Shown here piece after piece: positions 1-7,236 of a stretch of DNA of 15,852 nucleotides (position 1 is its first letter; each line of letters opens with the position of its first letter). The notes beneath the pieces were generated by a model, which had not been told where the DNA came from, searched no databases, and worked only from the letters and a program-made list of their open reading frames with translations. The stretch covers positions 1 through 15,852 of the forward strand of contig USEU01000048.1 of assembly GCA_900553805.1 (NCBI GenBank), written 5' to 3'. The position numbers were made by a program, and so were the translations under genes. This DNA comes from an uncultured Eubacteriales bacterium (GTDB lineage: Bacteria; Bacillota; Clostridia; Oscillospirales; Oscillospiraceae).

Positions 1-64
1 TTCCTTCGTTTTCCAAACTTTGAATTGAGTCAAAAATCCAGGCTGGGGCTTCTTGTCAAATTGT

Positions 65-92
65 GCGGTGTTGCCTTAGTCTACCACACCGC
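65..92. repeat. Imperfect hairpin, 9-bp arms
   Basis: Arms GCGGTGTTG (65-73) and CCACACCGC (84-92) pair with one mismatch around a 10-base loop. No T-run follows directly on either strand, so it is not a convincing terminator. Its role is unknown. Confidence 0.45.
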
Positions 93-122
93 TACTATAA
101 AAACAAGCTTTTTCCCCTGGAA

Positions 123-145
123 AAACAAATATACATAATTTGTTT
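123..145. repeat. Perfect AT-rich inverted repeat
   Basis: AAACAAAT (123-130) and ATTTGTTT (138-145) are perfect reverse complements separated by 7 bases. The size and symmetry suit a dimeric repressor operator, but no gene start lies next to it inside the window, so any function is a guess. Confidence 0.4.
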
Positions 146-248
146 ATATTTTATAGGAAACGCTGAACCGATCGCCTGCGGCTGGTCAGCGGTCCTTTTG
201 CCGATTGGCTCAGTGCTTCCTTGACCCCCAACGGGCGCGCCTGATCGC

Positions 249-276
249 AAAACCGAGCGGCCTGGGCCGCTCGGTT
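249..276 (-). terminator. Rho-independent terminator of the GH3 gene
   Basis: A perfect palindrome with arms 251-262 and 265-276 (AACCGAGCGGCC and its complement) starts about 20 bases downstream of the GH3 stop codon. On the minus strand it is followed by a short run of four T residues (252-249). The stem is strong but the T-tract is short, so termination is probable but may be incomplete. Confidence 0.75.
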
Positions 277-296
277 GCTGGTGATTTGTAGAAGGA

Positions 297-2891
297 TTAC
301 TCCTGGCTGACGAAGTCGTGCAGCTCCATGCCGGCAATGTAGGAACCGGCGTCGGGGAAACTGGCGCACTTCAGGTCGGTCTCCAGCAGGCGCTGGGTGC
401 AGCGCTGCAGATAGCCGATGGGCAGGCTCCCGTCCTTCACGGCGTCGATGATATCGGTGATGTTGCCGTTGCAGCCGGGCATCTGCACGTCGTTGCCCGC
501 GTATACGCACAGGGGGCTGGAGGCGCAGGGGTACTTCAGGTCGGGCTTGGCCAGGGCGGTGGCGACCTTCATGTTGCTGGTAAACCAGTCGGTCATCACG
601 TAGCCCTTGAAGCCGCATTCCTCCCGGGCGTAGCAGGTGATGGAATCGTAGCAGTTGGCCCCGTGAACGCCGTTGATCAGGTTGTAGCTGGTCATGATGG
701 TCATGGGCTGGGAGGCCTGGATGCATACGCCGAAGTTGCGCAGGTAGATCTCCCGGATGGCCCGCTCCTTGATGTGGGCGTTGCAGAACATGCGGTTGTC
801 TTCCTGGTTGTTGGCAAAGTAGTGCTTGATGCTGGTGCCCACGCCGGGGTGCTTCTGCACGCCCCGCACGTCCGCCGCCGCGCACAGGCCGCTGAGCAGG
901 GGATCCTCGGAGTAGTATTCGAAGTTCCGGCCGCACAGGGGGTTGCGGTGAATGTTCATACCGGGGGCCAGCCAGACGCGCACGCCGAAGACTTCCATCT
1001 CCGCGCCCACCACGTCGCCGCATTTTTCAATCAGCTCCATGTCCCAGGAGCTGGCCAGCAGCCAGGCGATGGGAATGGCGGTGCAGTACTGATAGTAGTC
1101 CGTTTCACCGGGCTGCTTCTCGCCGTAGGTCTCGGCAGCGCCGCCGATGGCCTGAGCGCCGGGCATCACATTGCCCTCGGCGTCGGTACGGAAGTGGGGG
1201 AACAGGCGCAGACCGGCAGGGCCGTCCGCGTTGGTCATGTCCCGCACGCCCCGGTAGGCCAGGTGCATGCTGGTCTCGCCCGCCGCGCCGGGGACGGCCT
1301 TGGAGGCCGCGCCGATGACGCTGTCGTTGTCCCGGGCAGCGCCCACGCACATTTCGGCCATTTCCTCCACGGTCAGCTGGGCCACCAGCTGCTCCATGGT
1401 GTAGGCTCCGCCGCGCACCTCGTCCATGGTGATCACATGGTCGGTGCCTGCCGGGGCCAGGGGAGCCGGCTCACCGGCGTAGGTCACGGTGACGGTGGGG
1501 ATCTTGGCGGCGCGCAGGGGGATCACCTTGGCGCTGGCCCGCTCCTCCGGGTCGTGGGCGGGGGCCCAGGGGGTGACGCCCACGCTGGAGATCTCCTCAA
1601 ATTCCCGATCCAGCGGGCAGATGTTCTTCACCTGCTTGGTGACGGCGGTGCCGTCCAGCCGCAGCAGGGCGGCAATGTGGGTATCCCGGCTGTGACGGCC
1701 GACGCGGATGATGTACTCGCCCGCCTCCAGCACATAGGCGGCCTTGGCCGGATCGTAGCTTTCCAGATTGGTCAGGTCGAAGCTGACGGTGAGCGCCTGG
1801 GCCTCGGCGGGCTGGAGCAGCCGGGTCTTGCCGAAGCCGCACAGCACCTGCATGGGCTTCTCCAGGCCCTGCCTGGGGGCGGAGCCGTAGACCTGCACCA
1901 CCTCCCGGCCAGGGTGGGCGCCGGTGTTCTTCACCTCGACAGTGACGGATACCCGGTGCTCGTCGGCAGAGGCGGAGAGGATCCGCTGGGCGAACTCCGT
2001 ATAGTTCAGGCCGTAGCCAAAGGGATAGACGGGGGTGACGTTGAAGGTATCAAAGTAGCGGTAGCCCACAAAGATGCCGTCGGTATATTCCTCGTCATGC
2101 CAGTCGCCGTTGTTGTGGCTGAAGGTGGGGGAGGAAGGGTAATCCATGTAGTCGGCGGCCCAGGTGTCCGTCAGGCGGCCGCTGGGGATGGACTTGCCCA
2201 GCAGCACGTCGGCCACGATGTGTCCGCCCATGTTGCCGCTCTGGGAGATCAGCAGGGAGGCGCTGATGCCGGGGATGGCCTTCAGGGCGGCGGCGTTGAT
2301 GATGCCGCCCAGATTCAGCAGCAGCACCACATGCTTATAGCTTTTGCCCAGAGCGGTGAGCAGATCGGTCTCCTCCTGTGTCAGCTCATAGTCGCCGGGG
2401 GCGGCGTAGCGGTCGCTGCCCTCGCCGGAGTTCCGGGCCAGAACGTAAATGGCCAGGTTGCCCTCGGCCTTCTGGAAGGGGGCCAGAGCCTTGGGAATGA
2501 AATGCTCGTTGAACATCACCACGAATTCGGGCACGCCCATGGCTTCTGCCCGCTGACGGATGGTGGCCATGTACGCCCCCATCTCCGCCTGGACGGCCTG
2601 ATCCTGAGCGGCCAGCCAGTCCTTGGTGGTCACGGTGAAGCCGGCCTCCTCCAGGCCCTGCTCCACGGATACGCTGTAACGGCTGTTGACCTCGCCGCTG
2701 CCGGTGCCGCCCTTGATGGTGGCGCGGGCGCCGTTGCCGTACAGGGCGACCTTCTGGGGCCCGGACAGGGGCAGTGTGCCGTCATTTTCCAGCAGGACCA
2801 TGCATTCGCCGGCAATGGCGCGGACGAAGTCGCTGTGGGCCTGCTCACTGGGGGTCACGTCGGGGGTGGTGCTTGCATAATAGTGCATCAT
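297..2891 (-). CDS. Glycoside hydrolase family 3 (beta-glucosidase type), permuted domain order
   Basis: Predicted to cleave terminal beta-linked sugars, probably glucose from plant oligosaccharides, in the cytoplasm; there is no signal peptide. The 864-residue protein has its domains swapped relative to most GH3 enzymes. The alpha/beta sandwich comes first (about 25-290), with SGEGSDR at 155-161, where Glu157 is the likely acid/base. An FnIII-like domain follows (about 300-415), then the TIM-barrel domain (about 495-845). The barrel shows NADGPAG (554-560), NIHRNPLCGRNFEYYSEDP (646-664), KH (689-690) and VMTDWF, where Asp768 is the expected nucleophile. Such permuted GH3 enzymes are known from rumen and gut Clostridia. 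The start is set by GAAAGGAG nine bases upstream. The gene stands alone, diverging from the hydrolase, with its own promoter and terminator. The exact substrate (glucoside, xyloside or other) cannot be read from sequence. Confidence 0.93.
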   Translation of the reverse strand: MMHYYASTTPDVTPSEQAHSDFVRAIAGECMVLLENDGTLPLSGPQKVALYGNGARATIKGGTGSGEVNSRYSVSVEQGLEEAGFTVTTKDWLAAQDQAVQAEMGAYMATIRQRAEAMGVPEFVVMFNEHFIPKALAPFQKAEGNLAIYVLARNSGEGSDRYAAPGDYELTQEETDLLTALGKSYKHVVLLLNLGGIINAAALKAIPGISASLLISQSGNMGGHIVADVLLGKSIPSGRLTDTWAADYMDYPSSPTFSHNNGDWHDEEYTDGIFVGYRYFDTFNVTPVYPFGYGLNYTEFAQRILSASADEHRVSVTVEVKNTGAHPGREVVQVYGSAPRQGLEKPMQVLCGFGKTRLLQPAEAQALTVSFDLTNLESYDPAKAAYVLEAGEYIIRVGRHSRDTHIAALLRLDGTAVTKQVKNICPLDREFEEISSVGVTPWAPAHDPEERASAKVIPLRAAKIPTVTVTYAGEPAPLAPAGTDHVITMDEVRGGAYTMEQLVAQLTVEEMAEMCVGAARDNDSVIGAASKAVPGAAGETSMHLAYRGVRDMTNADGPAGLRLFPHFRTDAEGNVMPGAQAIGGAAETYGEKQPGETDYYQYCTAIPIAWLLASSWDMELIEKCGDVVGAEMEVFGVRVWLAPGMNIHRNPLCGRNFEYYSEDPLLSGLCAAADVRGVQKHPGVGTSIKHYFANNQEDNRMFCNAHIKERAIREIYLRNFGVCIQASQPMTIMTSYNLINGVHGANCYDSITCYAREECGFKGYVMTDWFTSNMKVATALAKPDLKYPCASSPLCVYAGNDVQMPGCNGNITDIIDAVKDGSLPIGYLQRCTQRLLETDLKCASFPDAGSYIAGMELHDFVSQE

Positions 2892-2960
2892 GGGGATGGA
2901 CTCCTTTCACGTTCTGATTTAATTGGTTTCGAAGCGATATTAACACATTTTCTGTTCATT

Positions 2961-2989
2961 ATTATACAAAAAACGTTTAAGAAAATCAA
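2961..2989 (-). promoter_or_regulatory. Promoter of the GH3 gene
   Basis: On the minus strand TTGATT (2989-2984) and TATAAT (2966-2961) are separated by 17 bases, a near-consensus housekeeping promoter. The predicted start of transcription lies about 60 bases upstream of the GH3 start codon. Confidence 0.8.
2971..2978. promoter_or_regulatory. Possible LacI-type operator core
   Basis: The palindrome AAACGTTT with a central CG lies between the -35 and -10 boxes of the GH3 promoter. LacI/GalR-family regulators, common controllers of sugar-hydrolase genes, bind palindromes with a central CG. The flanks do not fit the full CcpA cre consensus. No regulator gene is present in the window, so this is an inference from position and symmetry. 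Confidence 0.35.
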
Positions 2990-3007
2990 CAGCTTTTGTG
3001 AAAATAC

Positions 3008-3036
3008 TTGAAAGCCCCCTTTTTGGATGCTATACT
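3008..3036 (+). promoter_or_regulatory. Promoter of the hydrolase-membrane gene
   Basis: TTGAAA (3008-3013) and TATACT (3031-3036) are spaced by 17 bases, with an extended -10 element TGC just before TATACT. Its -35 lies 18 bases from the -35 of the divergent GH3 promoter, so the two are back to back. Confidence 0.8.
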
Positions 3037-3083
3037 CGTATTGCCTGAGGAGAATACGGACGGATAGAAAGGACGGATGAACA

Positions 3084-5069
3084 ATGAAGCGAAAGCCCCT
3101 GTTTTGGGTGATCCTGCTGGCGCTGCTGCTGTGCGGGGCGCTGGTGTGCATGGCCTTTGCCGACGGCTTACAGCGCAGCGGCGGCGCGGTAAACGTCACC
3201 GACGGCGTGCTGCAAACGGAAAGCGGCAGCCTGACCTACAAGCTCTATACGCCGCTGACTGCCACCGAGGCGCAGAAGGCCCCCGGCGTTCTGCTGCTCC
3301 ACGGCTATCAGAATGACCATGAGACCTGCGCCGCCTATGCCATCGAGCTGGCCCGCCGGGGCGCGGTGGTGCTGGCCCTGGACGAATACGGCCACGGCAG
3401 TACCCAAATCGGCCTGCGGGAGCGGGGCTATGTCGATCACAAGCTCAGCGTGAACTACGGCGCGCCCGGCAGCACCTTAAAGGACATCGGCGGGCCCATC
3501 CGCTACCGGGTGATGATGAATTTCTCCAACCTCTCCTTCTTTGATCCCCTGTACAGCCGGGACAGCCAGGGCAATGCGATCACGGACAGCTCCTGCGGCG
3601 GCGTGGACGCCTACCGGCTGCTGTCGGAGCTTGCCAATGTGGACAGCGGCCGACTGGCGGTCAGCGGGCATTCCATGGGCACCTGGAGCAGCTGGAGCGT
3701 GGCAGCGGCCTACGCCGGGTCGGATATCGCCCCCCGGGCGGTGGTGCTGCAATGCGGCGAGCTGTTCTACCCCAGCGCCTACGACAGCGAGAACATTCAT
3801 TTCAACAATGTGCTGCTGTTGCAGGCAAAATATGATGAATTCAGCTATTTCAGGGATTATCAGAACAATGTGGACGACGTGCTGCTGAAAAGCGATCTGC
3901 GCACCCAGTTCCTGGGCACCGACGCGGATCACGCTGCCTGGGATACCACCTTCGGCAGCTTTGAGGACGGCACCGCCCGCCGGATGGAGCTGCTGAATAC
4001 CAACCACCGGCTGACCACCCACAATGCCAAGGGCCTGTCCGCCGCCATGGACTGGCTCCATGACGCCATCGGCCTGAGCCTGGACATTCCGGCGCGGGAG
4101 CAGGTGGCGATGGCAAAGGAATGGCTGACCTTTGCCGCCATGCTGCTGACTCTGTGCGCCATGCTCCCGTTGATGGAGCTGCTGCTGCGCCTGAAGCCGC
4201 TGCGGGCCGCGGCCCAGCCTCTGCCCAGCGGGGATGAACTGGCCTCCAAGGGGAAATGGTGGCGCGGAGCGATCATCTCCATTCTGATCGCGGGGCTGAG
4301 CTTCCCCTTTATGACCCAGCTGGGCCACGGCCTGCTGCCCCTGCCGGAGAGCATTTTCCGCATGACCATCGGCAACGGCTTCGTGGCCTGGTATGCCCTG
4401 CTGATCCTGGTGATGCTGCTGACCAACGGCATTGCCCGCCGCGGCGCCAAGAAGCGGGGCCGGTTCCTGACCCTGCATGATATGGGCCTTTCCTCCGCCC
4501 GGAAGCCGGAGCGGGTGGATTTCGGCATGTATGCGGCATGCCTGGTGATCTCCGCCGCCATGGTGGGCCTGGTATACGGAGTGAATGCCCTGTGCCAGTG
4601 GAAATTTGACCTGGACCTGCGGTTCATCTGGCCTTTCTTCCGCCCCTTTACCCAGGCGAGACTGGTGCAGTTCTGGGTGTATTTCCCCATTTTTGCCCTG
4701 TTTTATCTGCTCAGCACCGGCAAGGTCTTTGCCATGCAGCGCACCAACGCGGCGTATCTGCCGGGGCTGCGGGGCTTCCTGGGCTGCTGGTGGCGCAGCT
4801 TCCTCATTATGGCAGGAGGGCTGCTGCTCATCGTGCTGCTGGAGTACATCCCGTTCTTTGCCGGTATCGGTCCCGGCGCGGATATCCTGTTCGGCTCCAC
4901 CTTCGGCGGCCCCTTTATGTCGCTGCTGATCGTGTTTGTGCCCCAGGTGCTGGTATTCAGCCTGCTGGGGACCTACTGCTACCGCCGCACCGGCACCGCC
5001 GCCGTGGGCGCGTTCACCACCGCCGCCCTGGCCTGCTGGATCGTCACCGGCGGCTCGGCAATGCTGTGA
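3084..5069 (+). CDS. Alpha/beta hydrolase fused to a multi-pass membrane domain
   Basis: A serine hydrolase of unknown substrate, probably anchored with its catalytic domain outside the cell. Residues 5-26 form a hydrophobic N-terminal segment (signal or anchor). The hydrolase domain (about 45-330) shows LHGY at 72-75 (oxyanion region), the nucleophile elbow GHSMG with Ser197, a likely acid Asp251 in KYDEF, and a likely catalytic His308 or His313. From about 345 to 661 follow roughly eight hydrophobic stretches (near 347-369, 395-412, 432-450, 481-503, 527-544, 572-592, 610-630 and 638-660). At 661 residues it is about twice the length of a simple hydrolase. The start is supported by GAAAGGA ten bases upstream. 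It is a single-gene unit, diverging from the GH3 gene. An esterase, lipase or acyltransferase-like role is possible, but no substrate is evident. Confidence 0.8.
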   Translation: MKRKPLFWVILLALLLCGALVCMAFADGLQRSGGAVNVTDGVLQTESGSLTYKLYTPLTATEAQKAPGVLLLHGYQNDHETCAAYAIELARRGAVVLALDEYGHGSTQIGLRERGYVDHKLSVNYGAPGSTLKDIGGPIRYRVMMNFSNLSFFDPLYSRDSQGNAITDSSCGGVDAYRLLSELANVDSGRLAVSGHSMGTWSSWSVAAAYAGSDIAPRAVVLQCGELFYPSAYDSENIHFNNVLLLQAKYDEFSYFRDYQNNVDDVLLKSDLRTQFLGTDADHAAWDTTFGSFEDGTARRMELLNTNHRLTTHNAKGLSAAMDWLHDAIGLSLDIPAREQVAMAKEWLTFAAMLLTLCAMLPLMELLLRLKPLRAAAQPLPSGDELASKGKWWRGAIISILIAGLSFPFMTQLGHGLLPLPESIFRMTIGNGFVAWYALLILVMLLTNGIARRGAKKRGRFLTLHDMGLSSARKPERVDFGMYAACLVISAAMVGLVYGVNALCQWKFDLDLRFIWPFFRPFTQARLVQFWVYFPIFALFYLLSTGKVFAMQRTNAAYLPGLRGFLGCWWRSFLIMAGGLLLIVLLEYIPFFAGIGPGADILFGSTFGGPFMSLLIVFVPQVLVFSLLGTYCYRRTGTAAVGAFTTAALACWIVTGGSAML

Positions 5070-5085
5070 CCAGCCAACAAAAATA

Positions 5086-5114
5086 TTGACAAAATTGTGA
5101 ACATGTGGTATAAT
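5086..5114 (+). promoter_or_regulatory. Fully consensus promoter of the small secreted protein
   Basis: TTGACA (5086-5091), a 17-base spacer and TATAAT (5109-5114) match the sigma-A consensus at all twelve positions. An extended -10 element TGG immediately precedes TATAAT. Strong, constitutive transcription is expected unless a repressor intervenes. Confidence 0.9.
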
Positions 5115-5149
5115 AATCAGACATTAATTTTGAAAGGATGGAAACAACA

Positions 5150-5671
5150 ATGAAGAAACTGACCGCGATCCTCCTGGCGATGCTAATGCTCCTGGCGGTT
5201 CCCTTTGCCTATGCGGAGGAAGCCGAGGGCGAGACCGAGCCTCCCTTTGAGGGCGAGTGGGTGGACTTTGAGAACTTCGTCATCTACCTGCCCACCAGCC
5301 TGTCCGAGTATGAGGTGTCCGATGAGCTGGCCGAGCAGGGCATCTACTACATCCTGACCGACGAGGATCAGACCCACACCATTCAGTTCGCCTACACCCC
5401 GATGGAGAAGGACGCCTCCGAGGAGGAGCTGGCAGAAGGCTTCAAGGCCGCTTACGGTGAAGAGAATGTGTTCACCCTGGAGGCTGCCGACAAGATCATC
5501 CTCGGCTATGTGGATGCCGAGCACGACGCCACCTGCTTCGTGGTGAAGGACCCCGTGGACCTGGGCGTGTATGTCTTTGCCTTCGTGCCCGCCTCCGACG
5601 GCGACTTCATGGAGACCGCCGGTGTGATCCTGGGCACCCTGACCTTCGCGGACGCCGAGACCGCCGAATAA
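5150..5671 (+). CDS. Small acidic secreted protein of unknown function
   Basis: I do not recognise this 173-residue protein. The start at 5150 is preferred over an in-frame ATG at 5138, because that ATG lies inside the ribosome binding site (GAAAGGATGG) and the 5150 start gives a textbook signal peptide: Lys-Lys, a Leu/Met-rich core, and a cleavage site after AYA near residue 22. There is no lipobox cysteine, so it should be released rather than lipid-anchored. The mature part is rich in Glu and Asp, with alternating strand-like segments (FENFVIYLP, YILTDED, TIQFAYTP, YVFAFVP), suggesting one small globular domain with no enzymatic motif I can see. It is a single-gene unit between a consensus promoter and a strong terminator, which points to high expression. 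Confidence 0.8.
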   Translation: MKKLTAILLAMLMLLAVPFAYAEEAEGETEPPFEGEWVDFENFVIYLPTSLSEYEVSDELAEQGIYYILTDEDQTHTIQFAYTPMEKDASEEELAEGFKAAYGEENVFTLEAADKIILGYVDAEHDATCFVVKDPVDLGVYVFAFVPASDGDFMETAGVILGTLTFADAETAE

Positions 5672-5687
5672 TCCCGTTTTTCCCTCC

Positions 5688-5719
5688 AAGCCCCGCAGCA
5701 TAAAAGCTGCGGGGCTTTT
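5688..5719 (+). terminator. Rho-independent terminator after the secreted protein
   Basis: GCCCCGCAGC (5690-5699) pairs perfectly with GCTGCGGGGC (5706-5715) around a six-base loop. AA before and TT after extend the stem, and four T residues (5716-5719) follow. It starts 16 bases after the stop codon. Confidence 0.92.
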
Positions 5720-5744
5720 CCGCCGTGGATCTTCAAAGTTTTCC

Positions 5745-5773
5745 TTGAAAAAGGGCGGAAAAAATGGTATCAT
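5745..5773 (+). promoter_or_regulatory. Promoter of the miaB-mutS-mutL-miaA-hfq operon
   Basis: TTGAAA (5745-5750) and TATCAT (5768-5773) are spaced by 17 bases, with an extended -10 TGG. It lies just after the terminator at 5719 and about 37 bases before the miaB start codon, leaving a short untranslated leader. Confidence 0.8.
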
Positions 5774-5810
5774 TTAAAGTCGAGAAGTTATCAGGATCAG
5801 GAGAATTGCC

Positions 5811-7217
5811 ATGAATACAAAAACCACCGTCATCTCTCAGGAGCAACTGGACGCGCAATTCGGTTATTGCGATGCCGTCGCGGCCCTTTGGGCCCGGCAG
5901 GGGATCACGCCCGTCGCCTATGTGGAGACCTACGGCTGCCAACAGAATGAGGCGGATTCCGAAAAGCTCCGGGGATATCTGGCCCAGTGCGGCTACGCCA
6001 TCGGCTCCCAGGCCGAGGGGGCGGATGTGGTAATCATGAACACCTGCGCCATCCGGGAGCATGCCGAGCAGCGGGTGTTCGGCAATCTGGGGGCGCTGAC
6101 CCATACCAAGCGCCGCCATCCGGGGCAGAAGATCTTCCTGTGCGGCTGCATGGCCGGGGAGGAAAAGGTGTCCAAACGCGTCAAGGAGAGCTACCCCCAT
6201 GTGGACGGCGTTTTTTCCACCCATCATCTGTGGCAGTTCCCGGAAATTCTATACAATGTGCTGACAAAACCCGGGCGGGTGTTCTATGTCCAGGAGGAGC
6301 CGGGCTCCATCGCCGAGGGCATCCCCCAGGTGCGCGATTCCGGGCTGAAGGCCTGGGTGTCCATCATGTACGGGTGCAACAATTTCTGCACCTACTGCAT
6401 CGTCCCCTATGTCCGGGGGCGGGAGCGCAGCCGCAGGCCGGAATGCATCCTGGAAGAGTGCCGCGGCCTGATCGAAAACGGAGCCAAGGAGATCACTCTG
6501 CTGGGGCAGAACGTGAATTCCTACGGCAAGGACCTGGGGCAGGGCGTGGACTTTGCGGACCTGCTGGCCCAGATCGCCCAGCTGCCCGGTGAGTTCCTGG
6601 TCCGCTTTATGACCAGCCACCCCAGGGACGCCTCCCCGAAACTCTTTGATACCATGGCCCGCTATCCCAAGATCGCCAAGCAGCTCCATCTTCCCTTCCA
6701 GTCCGGCTCCAGCCGGGTGCTCAAGGCCATGAACCGGCATTACGACCGGGAAACGTATCTGGAAAAGGTGAATTATGCCAAGTCCGTGATGCCGGAGCTG
6801 GTGCTGACCAGCGATGTGATCGTGGGCTTCCCCGGAGAGACGGAGGAGGAATTCGAGCAGACCGTGTCCCTGATCCAGCAGGTGCACTACGACAGCCTGT
6901 TCACCTTTATTTTCTCCCCCCGCACCGGCACCCCGGCGGCGTCCATGGACGACCCCACGTCCAAGGCGGAAAAGAACCGCCGGTTCGACCGGCTGTGCGC
7001 GGTGCAGAACGCCATCTCCGAGCAGACCCACCGGGGCTACATCGGAAAGGTAATGCGCTGCCTGGTGGACGGCCGGGACGGCGACAATCTCACCGCCCGC
7101 ACCGAGGGCGGCAGGCTGGTGCGCTTCCCCGGAGATGACAGCCTGATCGGCTCCTTCCGGCAAATCGAGATCACAGGCGCAACCACCTGGAGCCTGGTGG
7201 GCACGCTGGCGGAATAG
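5811..7217 (+). CDS. miaB: tRNA-2-methylthio-N6-dimethylallyladenosine synthase
   Basis: Radical-SAM methylthiotransferase that adds the methylthio group to i6A37 of tRNAs reading UNN codons, acting after MiaA. The 468-residue protein has the three family parts in order. The N-terminal methylthiotransferase domain carries Cys43 (ETYGCQQNE), Cys79 (NTCAIRE) and Cys113 (LCGCMAG), which bind the second 4Fe-4S cluster. The radical-SAM core has the CxxxCxxC motif at Cys189, Cys193 and Cys196. A TRAM-type RNA-binding tail lies at about 405-468. The motifs ETYGCQQNEADSE and NTCAIREHAEQ favour MiaB over MtaB or RimO. AGGAG stands seven bases before ATG. It is the first gene of the operon; mutS follows after 19 bases. 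An N-terminal extension of about 30 residues precedes the first conserved block, as is usual in Gram-positive MiaB. Confidence 0.95.
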   Translation: MNTKTTVISQEQLDAQFGYCDAVAALWARQGITPVAYVETYGCQQNEADSEKLRGYLAQCGYAIGSQAEGADVVIMNTCAIREHAEQRVFGNLGALTHTKRRHPGQKIFLCGCMAGEEKVSKRVKESYPHVDGVFSTHHLWQFPEILYNVLTKPGRVFYVQEEPGSIAEGIPQVRDSGLKAWVSIMYGCNNFCTYCIVPYVRGRERSRRPECILEECRGLIENGAKEITLLGQNVNSYGKDLGQGVDFADLLAQIAQLPGEFLVRFMTSHPRDASPKLFDTMARYPKIAKQLHLPFQSGSSRVLKAMNRHYDRETYLEKVNYAKSVMPELVLTSDVIVGFPGETEEEFEQTVSLIQQVHYDSLFTFIFSPRTGTPAASMDDPTSKAEKNRRFDRLCAVQNAISEQTHRGYIGKVMRCLVDGRDGDNLTARTEGGRLVRFPGDDSLIGSFRQIEITGATTWSLVGTLAE

Positions 7218-7236
7218 ACCCAAAGGAGGAACATCA

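Larger units (their letters stand above)
1..296. other. Non-coding left edge, AT-rich then GC-rich
   Basis: No gene with a start codon, ribosome binding site and coding character can be supported here. The first 155 bases are AT-rich and carry two inverted repeats (listed separately); the rest is GC-rich and ends in the terminator of the GH3 gene. Short open frames run off the left edge on both strands. The minus-strand one would end in the peptide GFLTQFKVWKTKE, but it has no visible start in the window. A weak minus-strand promoter-like pair (TTTCCA, 18 bp, TATAGT, about positions 94-123) would point off the left edge. The segment could be the flank of a dispersed repeat or of a gene outside the window; nothing decides this. 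Confidence 0.5.

Noticed and set aside
318..3011. 897-codon open frame on the plus strand, opposite the GH3 gene
   Set aside because: It mirrors a GH3 gene with all catalytic motifs and shows no recognisable domain. Long antisense frames arise in GC-rich genes that avoid TTA, CTA and TCA codons.
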